From Sphaerotilus sp. (lineage in GTDB: Bacteria > Pseudomonadota > Gammaproteobacteria > Burkholderiales > Burkholderiaceae_C): DNA of 36,412 nt. Below, piece by piece: positions 22,037 to 30,854 of the stretch (positions within the stretch are counted from its first letter, which is position 1; each line of letters starts with the position of its first letter). The stretch spans positions 1 through 36,412 of the forward strand of contig JAAFKB010000036.1 of the NCBI GenBank assembly GCA_013299055.1. Direction: 5' to 3'. Both the position numbers and the translations under genes were made by a program. The notes under the pieces are model-generated. The model was not told the DNA's origin, did no database searches, and saw nothing but the letters and a program-made list of their open reading frames with translations.

Positions 22037-23104
22037 ATGCAATCCATGCAATCCACCACGTCTTCCGACACCGATCGCCCTGTGCGTGCGACGCTGCAGG
22101 ATGTCGCGCGCGAGGCGGGTGTCGGGATTGCCACCGTGGACCGTGTGCTGAACCAGCGACCTGGCGTGCATGTCCGCACCGTGCGCCGGGTCACCGAAGC
22201 GGTCGAGCGTCTCCACTACCGTCCGGACCCCGCCGCCGTTCGACTCGCACAGAAGCGTCTCCACCGCGTGGTCTGGGTGCTGCCGTCGGGGACAAATTCC
22301 TTTGTCACGCTGCTGCGCGACAGCATTGGCGACAGCCATGGCTGGATGGACGACCACCGCATGCACGGCCGGGAAGTGCTGGTGGATGTGTTCGAGCCGA
22401 CCGCCCTGGCGCAGGCGCTGCTGGACCTGCAGGGCCGCTGCGACACCGTGATCGCGATGGCACTGGACCACCCGCTGGTGTGCGCCGCCATCGACCGGCT
22501 GGTGGAGTCCGGCCTGTGCGTGATCACGCTGGTGTCGGACGTGCCCGCATCCCGCCGGCACCACTTCGTCGGCATCGACAACGTTGCCGCTGGCCGCACG
22601 GCCGCCACGCTGCTCGGGCGCTTTCTGGGCACACGGCAGGGCAAGGTGCAGGTGGTCATCGGCAGCCTCGACCTGCGCGACCATGCCGAACGCTGTTCCG
22701 GTTTCAGCCAGGTGATGGCGTCCGAACATGCGCATCTGCAGATGCTGGCGCCGGTCGCCGGCAAGGACGACTCGGCCCTGACCGAAGCGCTGACGGCGCG
22801 CAGGCTGGCGCAGCATCCGGATCTGGTCGGGGTCTACAGCGTCGGTGCCGGCAACCGTGGCATCGCGGCGGCGCTGCAGGCGGCCGGTCGCGCCAGGGAG
22901 GTGGTGTACATCGCCCATGAGCTGACGCCCACGGCGCGCGACCACCTGCTCGACGGCACGCTCGACGCGGTCATCAACCAGGATCCAGGCCACGAGTTGC
23001 GCTCGGCGTTGCGCCTGGCCGTGGCCCGCCAGACCCGCGAGCCGGTGCAGGCCGACCAGGAACGCATCCGCATCGACATCTACCTCAAGGACAACCTGCC
23101 ATGA
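22037..23104 (+). CDS. LacI-family transcriptional regulator of the xylose cluster
   Basis: A 355-residue repressor-type regulator. The N-terminal helix-turn-helix is clear: ATLQDVAREAGVGIATVDRVLN, followed by the hinge region ending HYRPD. The remaining ~285 residues form a periplasmic-binding-protein-like sugar sensor (FVGIDNVAAGRTAATLLG, then VYSVGAGNRGIAAAL and VVYIAHELTPTARDHLL). The HELT and DPGHE segments resemble regulators that control sugar ABC importers of this class. ATG codons at 22037 and 22046 are both possible; a GTG at 22022 would start inside the palindrome and is less likely. It precedes xylF on the same strand by 162 bases. Xylose as effector is inferred from the neighbours. 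Confidence 0.87.
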   Translation: MQSMQSTTSSDTDRPVRATLQDVAREAGVGIATVDRVLNQRPGVHVRTVRRVTEAVERLHYRPDPAAVRLAQKRLHRVVWVLPSGTNSFVTLLRDSIGDSHGWMDDHRMHGREVLVDVFEPTALAQALLDLQGRCDTVIAMALDHPLVCAAIDRLVESGLCVITLVSDVPASRRHHFVGIDNVAAGRTAATLLGRFLGTRQGKVQVVIGSLDLRDHAERCSGFSQVMASEHAHLQMLAPVAGKDDSALTEALTARRLAQHPDLVGVYSVGAGNRGIAAALQAAGRAREVVYIAHELTPTARDHLLDGTLDAVINQDPGHELRSALRLAVARQTREPVQADQERIRIDIYLKDNLP

Positions 23105-23266
23105 CACGCCACCTGCCTCCGGCATCCGCGTGTCCGGCACAGGCTTGCGGCGCCCACGGGCCGCATCACCGGCGGGCAACCACCATCCCCCACCCGCCGA
23201 TCACCCCAGGGTGGCCGCGCATCCGCTGATGCCGGCCAGCCGCATTGCCCCACCCCAGGAGACAAC

Positions 23267-24289
23267 ATGAACATGAAGCACAAGATCCTCGCCGCCGCCC
23301 TGCTGGCCACGTTCAGCAGCCTGACCCTGGCGCAGACCGTCGGCGTGAGCTGGTCCAACTTCCAGGAAGAGCGCTGGAAGACCGATGAAAAGGCCATCAA
23401 GGACCAGCTCGCCAAGCTCGGCGGCACCTACATCAGCGCCGACGCCGCCAGCTCGCCCGAAAAGCAGCTCGCCGACATCGACGGCCTGATCGCCAAGGGC
23501 GCCAAGGTGCTGATCGTCCTGGCGATGGACAAGGACGCCATCGTGCCGGCGCTGGCCAAGGCCAAGGCCAAGAACATCCCCATCGTCGCCTATGACCGCC
23601 TGATCGAGTCGCCCGAGGTGTTCTACATCACCTTCGACAACAAGGAGGTCGGCCGGATGCAGGCCCGCGCCGTGCTGGCCGCCAAGCCCAAGGGCAACTA
23701 CGCGATGATCAAGGGCTCGCCGATCGACCCGAACTCGAACTTCCTGCGCGAAGGCCAGCAGGAAGTGCTCGACGCCGCGATCAAGAAGGGCGACATCAAG
23801 ATCGTCGGCGAGGAGTACACCGACGGCTGGAAGCCCGAGAACGCGCAGAAGAACATGGAGCAGATCCTGACCAAGAACAACAACAAGGTCGATGCCGTGG
23901 TCGCCTCGAACGACGGCATGGCCGGCGGTGTGGTGGCTGCACTGGCCGCGCGTGGCATCAAGGGCGTGCCGGTGTCCGGGCAGGACGGGGACCACGGCGC
24001 GCTGAACCGTGTCGCGCTGGGTTCGCAGACCGTTTCGGTCTGGAAGGACTCGCGCGACCTGGGCCGCGAAGCCGCCACCGCCGCCGTGGCGCTGGCCAAT
24101 GGCAAGAAGGTCGACGGCGCGATCACCTTCAACGGCGGCGAGAAGAAGGTCGCCATGCAGGCGATTCTGCTCAAGCCGATCCCGGTGACGCAGGCCAACC
24201 TCGACACCGTCATCAAGGGTGGCTGGATCAGCAAGGACGCCGCCTGCAAGGGCGTCGACAAGGCCGCCGCACCGGCCGCCTGCAAGTAA
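23267..24289 (+). CDS. xylF: D-xylose ABC transporter substrate-binding protein
   Basis: A 340-residue periplasmic sugar-binding protein with a signal peptide ([16 protein letters not shown], cleavage near LTLA-QT). It aligns by eye along its length with Escherichia coli Xyl[15 protein letters not shown], the segment [37 protein letters not shown], the GSPIDPNSN loop, [14 protein letters not shown] and [17 protein letters not shown]. It should capture xylose and deliver it to the XylH permease. AGGAGA lies ahead of the ATG. Two strong hairpins separate it from xylH, which fits the usual excess of binding protein over membrane parts. A related pentose or hexose as substrate cannot be excluded, but xylA downstream supports xylose. 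Confidence 0.9.
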   Translation: MNMKHKILAAALLATFSSLTLAQTVGVSWSNFQEERWKTDEKAIKDQLAKLGGTYISADAASSPEKQLADIDGLIAKGAKVLIVLAMDKDAIVPALAKAKAKNIPIVAYDRLIESPEVFYITFDNKEVGRMQARAVLAAKPKGNYAMIKGSPIDPNSNFLREGQQEVLDAAIKKGDIKIVGEEYTDGWKPENAQKNMEQILTKNNNKVDAVVASNDGMAGGVVAALAARGIKGVPVSGQDGDHGALNRVALGSQTVSVWKDSRDLGREAATAAVALANGKKVDGAITFNGGEKKVAMQAILLKPIPVTQANLDTVIKGGWISKDAACKGVDKAAAPAACK

Positions 24290-24302
24290 GTGATCCCGCC
24301 TT

Positions 24303-24383
24303 GAAGTGGGCCGGCCCGTCCCGCGGGCGGGTGGCTCCACTTCGCGCCTTGGCGCTGCACCATGGCCCGCCGGGCCGTGGTGC
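24303..24383 (+). promoter_or_regulatory. Two strong RNA hairpins between xylF and xylH
   Basis: The first hairpin pairs GAAGTGG (24303-24309) with CCACTTC (24337-24343), with further GC pairs inside. The second pairs 24357-24368 with 24372-24383 (12 bp with one T-G wobble) around a 3-base loop. There is no T run. Such intercistronic hairpins protect the 3' end of the binding-protein mRNA or partly stop transcription, lowering expression of the membrane genes. Confidence 0.65.
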
Positions 24384-24406
24384 GTCTCACCCCTGAGTGA
24401 ACTCCC

Positions 24407-25597
24407 ATGGCCTCCCTCCAGAATTCCCTGCAAATCAGTGCGCTCGACCTGCGCCTGTCGATCATGGCGGGCGTGCTCGCCGTCATGGCCGTGGCGTTCC
24501 ACGTCGTCACGGGCAACTTCCTCACGCCCGAAAACCTCTACAACATCGCCCAGCAGTCGGCCGTGGTCGGCATCGTCGCCGCGGCGATCGGCCTGGTCAT
24601 CGTGGCGCGCCAGATCGACCTCTCGGTCGGCTCGGTGCTCGCCACCACCGGGGTGCTGATCGCCACGCTGATGTACGCCGCCGGCTGGCACTGGGTACCG
24701 GCCTCGCTGGCGGGTCTCGCGCTGGCGCTGGTGATCGGCCTGTACCAGGGCTGGCTCGTCGCCTACCTGGGCGTGCCGTCCTTCGTGGTCACGCTGGGCG
24801 GGCTGATGTCCTTCCGCGGTGTCGCCTTCCTGATCTCGGACGGCCGCACCCAGCCCGTCACCGATGCCAGCTTCCTGCTGATCGGCGGCGGCCTGGACGG
24901 CTCGCTTGGCCCGACGCTGAGCTGGGCGCTGGGTCTCGCGCTGTCCGCGTTGATCGCCTGGAACACCTTCAGCCGCCGTCGCAGCGCCACGGCGCATGGT
25001 TTTCCGTTGCGCCCGCTGTGGTTCGACGCGGCGCTGGCTGGCTTCTTCATCGCCTGCACGCTGGTCTTCGTCGCGCTGATGTGCGCCTACAAGCTCGAGA
25101 GCAAGTCCGTCGCCCAGGGCATTCCCAACCCGGTGCTGATCTGGGGCGCGGTGGTGATGTGCATGGCCTTCATCGTCAACCGCACCAGCTTCGGCCGCTA
25201 TGTCTACGCCATCGGCGGCAATCCGGAAGCGGCGCTGCTGGTGGGCATCCCGGTCAAGCGGGTGATGCTGCAGCTCTTCCTGCTGCTGTCGGTGATGGTG
25301 ACCATCGCCGCCGTGGTGTCGGTCTCGCGCCTGAACGCCGGCACCAGTTCGCTGGGCAACGGCATGGAGCTGTACGTGATCGCTGCCGCCGTGATCGGCG
25401 GGGTGGCGCTGGCGGGCGGCAGCGGCACCGTGCTCGGCACCGTGCTCGGCTCGCTGATCATCCAGTTCCTCGAAAGCGGCCTGCTGCTGCTGGACGTGGG
25501 CATCGGCTACCGCATGGTCATCATCGGCCAGGTCCTCATCGTCGCCGTCGTCTTCGACGTCGTCTACCGCCGCGCCACCGGGGAGCGCATGACATGA
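24407..25597 (+). CDS. xylH: D-xylose ABC transporter permease
   Basis: A 396-residue inner-membrane protein of the BPD_transp_2 / ribose-xylose permease family, with about ten hydrophobic helices. Typical blocks are the segment [17 protein letters not shown] near residue 65, [14 protein letters not shown], the conserved [19 protein letters not shown], and the C-terminal [17 protein letters not shown] loop that contacts the ATPase. A basic insert ([11 protein letters not shown]) lies between helices in mid-protein, as in XylH. The stop codon overlaps the ATG of the ATPase gene (ATGA at 25594), so they are translationally coupled. Its ribosome binding site is weak, consistent with lower expression than xylF. 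Confidence 0.92.
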   Translation: MASLQNSLQISALDLRLSIMAGVLAVMAVAFHVVTGNFLTPENLYNIAQQSAVVGIVAAAIGLVIVARQIDLSVGSVLATTGVLIATLMYAAGWHWVPASLAGLALALVIGLYQGWLVAYLGVPSFVVTLGGLMSFRGVAFLISDGRTQPVTDASFLLIGGGLDGSLGPTLSWALGLALSALIAWNTFSRRRSATAHGFPLRPLWFDAALAGFFIACTLVFVALMCAYKLESKSVAQGIPNPVLIWGAVVMCMAFIVNRTSFGRYVYAIGGNPEAALLVGIPVKRVMLQLFLLLSVMVTIAAVVSVSRLNAGTSSLGNGMELYVIAAAVIGGVALAGGSGTVLGTVLGSLIIQFLESGLLLLDVGIGYRMVIIGQVLIVAVVFDVVYRRATGERMT

Positions 25598-26388
25598 ATG
25601 ACACCTCCAACGTGACCCCGCTGATCGACATCCGCAACGTCAGCAAGGCCTTCGGCGGCGTGCAGGCGGTGGCCGATGTCAACCTGAACGTGTTTCCCGG
25701 CGAGGTGGTGGCGCTGCTCGGCCACAACGGCGCAGGCAAGTCCACGCTGATGAAGATGCTGGCCGGGGCCTACCCGATCGACAGTGGCGAGGTCTTCGTC
25801 TCCGGCCAGCTCGCCCACATCACCAACCCAGCCGCGTCCCAGGCGCTCGGCATCGAGACCATCTACCAGACGCTGGCGCTGGCCGACAACCTCGACAGCG
25901 TGGCCAACTTGTTCCTCGGCCGCGAGATCAAGACCCGCTGGGGCACGCTCGACGACTACGCCATGGAGAAGGCCGCCCGCGAGGTCTTCCACCGGCTCAA
26001 CCCGAACTTCAAGAACATCCGCGTGCCGGTGCGCTCGCTGTCTGGCGGGCAGCGCCAGGTGGTGGCGATCTCGCGCGCGCTGCACTTCAAGGCCCGGGCG
26101 CTGATCATGGACGAACCCTGCGCGGCGCTCGGCCCGGAGGAGACGCGCATGGTGCACGAGCTGGTGCGCAAGCTGAAGGCCCAGGGTGTCGGCATCTTCC
26201 TGATCTCGCACGACATGCCCGATGTCTTCGGTCTGTCCGACCGCCTGTCGGTGATGAAGAACGGCCGCACCGTCGGCACCTACCGCACCGTGGACGTGAC
26301 CGAGGACGAGGTGCTCGGCATGATCATCGCCGGCAAGAAGGTCACCCGGGTCGCGGAGTGCTTCGGGCCGGCGCGCTCTGCCGCCTGA
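25594..26388 (+). CDS. xylG: Single-domain sugar ABC transporter ATPase (XylG role)
   Basis: A 264-residue cytoplasmic ATPase that powers the xylose importer. Walker A is GHNGAGKST (43-51), the signature LSGGQRQ is at 149-155, the Walker B glutamate is E174 (LIMDEP) and the H-loop His is H206 (LISHD). Escherichia coli XylG is a fusion of two such domains of about 500 residues; this protein has only one complete domain and ends naturally, so it should act as a homodimer, as in FrcA-type systems. It is translationally coupled to xylH and lies 61 bases before xylA. Confidence 0.9.
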   Translation: MNDTSNVTPLIDIRNVSKAFGGVQAVADVNLNVFPGEVVALLGHNGAGKSTLMKMLAGAYPIDSGEVFVSGQLAHITNPAASQALGIETIYQTLALADNLDSVANLFLGREIKTRWGTLDDYAMEKAAREVFHRLNPNFKNIRVPVRSLSGGQRQVVAISRALHFKARALIMDEPCAALGPEETRMVHELVRKLKAQGVGIFLISHDMPDVFGLSDRLSVMKNGRTVGTYRTVDVTEDEVLGMIIAGKKVTRVAECFGPARSAA

Positions 26389-26449
26389 CCTTGACTGGCG
26401 CGCCCCGGCGTGCCTTGCCCTGACCTGACCCACGGAAAGAACCCTCCCC

Positions 26450-27763
26450 ATGTCCACTGTCTACAGCACCGTCGAGCCGATCCAGTACGAAGGTCCGCAC
26501 ACCAGCAATCCCCTGGCCTACCGCTGGTATGACGCCAAGCGCGTCGTGCTGGGCAAGACCCTCGCCGAGCACCTGCGCCCGGCCGCCTGCTACTGGCACA
26601 CCTTCTGCTGGGGTGGTCAGGATCCCTTCGCCCTGGGCGACAACGTGCTCGACCGGCCCTGGTTCCGCGGCGAGCCGATGGCCGCGGCACAGCTCAAGCT
26701 GGATGCCGCCTTCGACTTCTTCCAGCGCCTGAACATGCCGTTCTGGTGCTTCCACGACCGCGACGTCTCGCCCGAGGGCGCGACGCTGCGCGAGTCGAAC
26801 GCCAACCTGGACGCGGTGCTGGAGCGCGCCGGCCGCAAGATGCAGGACACCGGCGTGCAGTTGCTCTGGGGCACGGCCAACCTGTTCTCGCACGGCCGCT
26901 TCATGAGCGGTGCCGCCACCAACCCCGACCCGGAGGTCTACGCCTACGCCGCCGCCCAGGTCAAGCATGTGCTGGAGTGGACCCAGCGCCTCGGCGGCGC
27001 CAACTACGTGCTCTGGGGCGGCCGCGAAGGCTACGAGACCCTGCTCAACACCGACCTGCGCCGCGAGCTGGACCAGTACGGCCGCTTCCTCGCCGCCGTG
27101 GTCGAGCACAAGCACAAGATCGGCTTCACCGGCACGCTGCTGATCGAGCCGAAGCCGCAGGAGCCCACCAAGCACCAGTACGACTACGACAGCGCCACGG
27201 TCTACGGCTTCCTCAAGCGCTACGGCCTGGAGAACGAGGTCAAGGTCAACCTGGAGGTGAACCACGCCACGCTGGCCGGCCACAGCTTCGAGCACGAAGT
27301 GGCCACCGCCGCCGCGCTGGGCATCCTCGGCTCGATCGACGCCAACCGCGGCGACGAGCAGCTCGGCTGGGACACCGACCAGTTCCCGAACAACCATGTG
27401 GCGCTGGTGCCGGCGATGCTGGAGATCATCCGCTTCGGTGGCCTGGGCAGCGGCGGCATGAACTTCGACGCCAAGGTGCGCCGCCAGAGCATCGACCCGG
27501 TCGACCAGATCGAGGCCCACATCGGCGGACTGGATACGCTGGCCCGCGCCTTCCTGTGTGCTGCGGCGCTCTACGAGTCCGGCGATCTGGAGCGCGTGCT
27601 GCAGGACCGCTACGCCGGCTGGAACAGCGAGCTGGGCCAGGCGATCCACGCTGGCGCCAGCCTCGACGCGCTGGCCGAGCGGGTACACGCACAGAGCCTG
27701 TCGCCGCAGGCCCGCTCCGGTCGCCAGGAGCGGCTGGAAAACATCGTCAACCGCTTCGTCTGA
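26450..27763 (+). CDS. xylA: Xylose isomerase
   Basis: A 437-residue TIM-barrel enzyme converting D-xylose to D-xylulose in the cytoplasm. It is closely similar by eye to Escherichia coli Xyl[17 protein letters not shown], the catalytic His and Asp H102 and D105 in [11 protein letters not shown] (101 and 104 in E. coli), [36 protein letters not shown] with metal-binding Glu, ANRGD and WDTDQFP. GGAAAGA precedes the ATG. It is preceded by xylG and followed after eight bases by the FG-GAP protein gene. Xylulokinase (xylB) is not in the window, so the pathway must be completed elsewhere. Confidence 0.97.
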   Translation: MSTVYSTVEPIQYEGPHTSNPLAYRWYDAKRVVLGKTLAEHLRPAACYWHTFCWGGQDPFALGDNVLDRPWFRGEPMAAAQLKLDAAFDFFQRLNMPFWCFHDRDVSPEGATLRESNANLDAVLERAGRKMQDTGVQLLWGTANLFSHGRFMSGAATNPDPEVYAYAAAQVKHVLEWTQRLGGANYVLWGGREGYETLLNTDLRRELDQYGRFLAAVVEHKHKIGFTGTLLIEPKPQEPTKHQYDYDSATVYGFLKRYGLENEVKVNLEVNHATLAGHSFEHEVATAAALGILGSIDANRGDEQLGWDTDQFPNNHVALVPAMLEIIRFGGLGSGGMNFDAKVRRQSIDPVDQIEAHIGGLDTLARAFLCAAALYESGDLERVLQDRYAGWNSELGQAIHAGASLDALAERVHAQSLSPQARSGRQERLENIVNRFV

Positions 27764-27771
27764 CCTGGCCG

Positions 27772-29391
27772 ATGCCTGCTGCTGTTCGCACCAGAGCCGC
27801 CTGGATCGCGCTGGGACTGTGCTGCACCACGCAGGCCGTGCTGGCACAGACCACGCCCGCAGTGCCGCGTTTCGTCGAAGAGACCGAGACCGCCGGGCTG
27901 CAGAGCCGCTTCGACGGCGACGACGAGTACATGGTCGGCGGCGGCGTGGCTGTCTTCGACTGTGACGGCGACGGGCTGCCCGAGCTGTACATCACCGGCG
28001 GGGTCAACAAGAGCCGGCTCTACCGCAACCGAAGCCAGCGCGGCGGCCCGCTCAAGCTGGTGGAGGACTTGCAGGGGCCGGCCGTCACCGGGGCCGTTGG
28101 CGCCTACCCGCTCGACATCGACGGGGATGGCCACGCCGATCTGGTGGTGCTGCGGGTCGGGGCCGTGCAGGTCTACCGCGGCTTGGGTGGCTGCCGGTTC
28201 GAGCGCGCGACCGCGGCCTGGAAGCTCGACACCGGCAACGCCTGGCACACCGCGTTCTCGGCCACCTGGGAGCGTGGGCAGGCGTGGCCCACGCTGGCCT
28301 TCGGCACCTACACCGACCGCAGCAAGCCCGAGTTCCCCTGGGGTAGCTGCACACCCGGTGCGCTCTGGCGGCCCGATCCGGCCGGGGGCGGCTACGCACC
28401 TGCCGTGCCGCTCACGCCTGGCCACTGCGCGCTGTCGATGCTGTTTTCCGACTGGAACCGCTCGGGCGAGGCGGCACTGCGCGTCAGCAACGACCGCGAG
28501 TACTACAAGGGCGGGCAGGAGCAGCTCTGGAAGCTCCCGCCGGGCGAGGCACCGCGGCTGTACACCGCTGCCGAAGGCTGGAAGCCGCTGCAGATCTGGG
28601 GCATGGGCATCGCCAGCCACGACCTGGACGGTGACGGCTACCCGGAAGTCTTTCTCACCAGCATGTCCGACAACAAGCTCCAGACGTTGGGTGCTGACAA
28701 GACGCAGCCCGGCTACACCGACATCGCCTTCAAGCGCGGCGTGACCGCGCACCGGCCCTATGTCGGCGGCGACGTGCAGCCGTCGACCGCCTGGCACGCG
28801 CAGTTCGCCGACGTCAACCACGACGGCCGCGCCGACCTCTTCATCGTCAAGGGCAACATCGGCGCCATGCCCGGCTTCGCCGCGCTTGACCCGAACGACC
28901 TGCTGCTCCAGCAGGCGGACGGCCAGTTCCTGCAGGTCGGGCAACAGGCCGGCATGGCGAGTTTCCGGCGCGGGCGGGGCGGCATGCTGGCCGATCTGAA
29001 CGGCGACGGTCTGCTCGACATGGTGGTCGTCAACCGCTGGGACAAGGCGCAGCTCTGGCGCAATGTCGGGGCTGGCACGGCGGCGCAGCCCGTTCCGCTC
29101 GGCCGCTGGCTGCAACTGCGGCTGCGCCAGCCGGGTGGCAACCGGGACGCGGTGGGCGCGTGGGTGGAGGTCGATCTGGGCGATCGCACCGTGCGCCAGG
29201 AGCTGACGGTTGGCGGTGGCCATGCGAGCGGCCACCTCGGCTGGATGCACTTCGGGCTGGGGGATGTCAGCGCCGTCAAGGTGCGCGTGCAATGGCCGCA
29301 TGGCGACTGGAGCGCCTGGCAGTCTGCGGCGCCCGACCGCTTCTACCTGTTCGACCGCGAGCGCGGCCTGACGGCGTGGAGCGCCCCATGA
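27772..29391 (+). CDS. Secreted FG-GAP/VCBS repeat protein with ASPIC/UnbV C-terminus (CRTAC1 family)
   Basis: A 539-residue protein with a signal peptide (IALGLCCTTQAVLAQ, cleavage near residue 23). Five calcium-loop FG-GAP/VCBS motifs of the D-x-D-G-D-G-x-x-E/D type begin near residues 63 (DCDGDGLPE), 115 (DIDGDGHAD), 284 (DLDGDGYPE), 347 (DVNHDGRAD) and 408 (DLNGDGLLD), so a beta-propeller is expected. The last 100 residues are an ASPIC/UnbV domain (GNRDAVGAWVEV, then GGGHASGHLGWMHFGLG). The family's biochemical role is not established. It starts eight bases after xylA and its stop overlaps the start of the haloperoxidase-like gene, so the two products are probably made together and may act on the same extracytoplasmic target. 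The long frame open upstream through xylA is a shadow. Confidence 0.88.
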   Translation: MPAAVRTRAAWIALGLCCTTQAVLAQTTPAVPRFVEETETAGLQSRFDGDDEYMVGGGVAVFDCDGDGLPELYITGGVNKSRLYRNRSQRGGPLKLVEDLQGPAVTGAVGAYPLDIDGDGHADLVVLRVGAVQVYRGLGGCRFERATAAWKLDTGNAWHTAFSATWERGQAWPTLAFGTYTDRSKPEFPWGSCTPGALWRPDPAGGGYAPAVPLTPGHCALSMLFSDWNRSGEAALRVSNDREYYKGGQEQLWKLPPGEAPRLYTAAEGWKPLQIWGMGIASHDLDGDGYPEVFLTSMSDNKLQTLGADKTQPGYTDIAFKRGVTAHRPYVGGDVQPSTAWHAQFADVNHDGRADLFIVKGNIGAMPGFAALDPNDLLLQQADGQFLQVGQQAGMASFRRGRGGMLADLNGDGLLDMVVVNRWDKAQLWRNVGAGTAAQPVPLGRWLQLRLRQPGGNRDAVGAWVEVDLGDRTVRQELTVGGGHASGHLGWMHFGLGDVSAVKVRVQWPHGDWSAWQSAAPDRFYLFDRERGLTAWSAP

Positions 29392-30806
29392 GGCTGCGCA
29401 AGGACTGGACAGCCCACCTGCGCCAGACCGCTGCGGCCACGCTCGCAGGGCTGGCGCTCGCGGCTTGCGTCACCGAGGTGCCGGCCCAGACCCAGGCACC
29501 GGCGCCGACCCAGGTGGGCACGGCAGCCTCGGCCTCACACCCGCCGCAGACCTACAGCGCCCGCGTCGCCACCGAGTGGTTCACGCTGGTGCTGCAGATG
29601 GTGCAGCAGACCCCCGGATTCAGCCCGCCGGTCGCGGCGCGGGCGCTGGGCTACCTTGGTCTGACGCTGTATGAATCGGTGGCGCCGGGCAGCCCGACCC
29701 ACCGCAGCCTGGCCGGCCAGTTGAACGAGCTGACCTCGCTGCCGTGGGCCCAGCCCGACGAGGCGCTGCACTGGCCGACCGTCGCCAACGCGGCGCTGGC
29801 CACGATGACGCGCATGATGTTCCCGACCGCCAGTGCCGAGAACAAGGGCCGCATCGACCTGCTGGAGCGCAGCCTGCCGCTGCGGCTTGGCACGGACTTC
29901 GATCCGGCCAGCATCACCGTCGAGATGACACAGCGCTCGACCAGCTTCGGCCGGCTGATGGCGATGGCCATCATGACCTGGGCGCGCACCGATGGTGGCC
30001 ACGAAGCCTGGGGACCGCTGCGCCGAGGCCGCGAGCGCTACGTGCCGCCGAGCGGGGCCGGGCAGTGGACGGCGACACCGCCGGACTTCGCCCCGCCGCT
30101 GCTGCCGTACTGGGGCAGCAACCGGCCCTTTGTGCTGGGGGTCGGTGGCGACTGTCCGGCGCCCGCGCCGCCCGCCTATTCCGAGGTGCCGGGGTCGCCC
30201 TTCTACCTCGAAGGGCAGGAGGTGCACCGCATCGCCACCGCGGCAACCCAGTCCCAGCGCCAGTTCGCGCTCTACTGGGCCGACGATCCGGGCAAGACCC
30301 CGACGCCGGCCGGCCACTGGACCTACATCGCCGGCGACCTCCTGCTGCTCCGCAAGGCCAGCCTGATCGACGCCGCCGACGTCTACGCGCGGCTCGGCCT
30401 GGCGATGTCGGACGCTTTCGTCGCGGCCTGGAAGGAGAAGTACACACGCAACCTGCTGCGCCCGGTCACCTATGTGCAACTGGTGATCGACAGCGACTGG
30501 GTGCCCACGCTGATGCACACGCCGCCGTTTCCCGAATACCCCTCGGGCCACTCGGTGCAATCCAGTGCGGCGGCGGGGGTGTTGAGTGCCGCCTTCGGCG
30601 CCCGCACCGCCTTCGTCGACAACACCCACAACGACCGTGGCTGGGGCCCCCGGCAGTTCGAGAGCTTCCAGGCCGCGGCAGACGAGGCCGCGCTGTCGCG
30701 CCTCTACGCTGGCATCCACTTCCGCAGTGGCGTCACGGGCGGGCAGGTGCAGGGGCGGTGCGTCGCGGCGAAGGTGCAGGGGCTGAAGACGGCCGTGGTG
30801 CCTTGA
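29388..30806 (+). CDS. Vanadium-dependent haloperoxidase-like PAP2 lipoprotein
   Basis: A 472-residue protein of the PAP2 / vanadium haloperoxidase superfamily. A lipobox (LALAAC, Cys near 26) suggests a membrane-attached lipoprotein. The anion-binding site matches the superfamily: K351-x6-R358-P (KYTRNLLRP), PSGH with H388, and SR-x5-H with R438 and H444 (SRLYAGIH). The Asp that usually follows three residues later is Gly here. The long helical N-terminal half (residues 50-330) is typical of bacterial haloperoxidase-like proteins rather than small phosphatases. Halide oxidation, or phosphatase activity, is therefore possible; sequence cannot decide. Its ATG overlaps the stop of the FG-GAP gene (ATGA), indicating coupled translation. 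Confidence 0.85.
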   Translation: MRLRKDWTAHLRQTAAATLAGLALAACVTEVPAQTQAPAPTQVGTAASASHPPQTYSARVATEWFTLVLQMVQQTPGFSPPVAARALGYLGLTLYESVAPGSPTHRSLAGQLNELTSLPWAQPDEALHWPTVANAALATMTRMMFPTASAENKGRIDLLERSLPLRLGTDFDPASITVEMTQRSTSFGRLMAMAIMTWARTDGGHEAWGPLRRGRERYVPPSGAGQWTATPPDFAPPLLPYWGSNRPFVLGVGGDCPAPAPPAYSEVPGSPFYLEGQEVHRIATAATQSQRQFALYWADDPGKTPTPAGHWTYIAGDLLLLRKASLIDAADVYARLGLAMSDAFVAAWKEKYTRNLLRPVTYVQLVIDSDWVPTLMHTPPFPEYPSGHSVQSSAAAGVLSAAFGARTAFVDNTHNDRGWGPRQFESFQAAADEAALSRLYAGIHFRSGVTGGQVQGRCVAAKVQGLKTAVVP

Positions 30807-30854
30807 GCTGACCCGGTGCGGTGGGATCGCCCCAGGTGGCAAGATGCCCGCACC

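Noticed and set aside
26746-27771. N-terminal extension of the FG-GAP protein through xylA
   Set aside because: Arg-rich shadow of xylA; a proper signal peptide starts at 27772.
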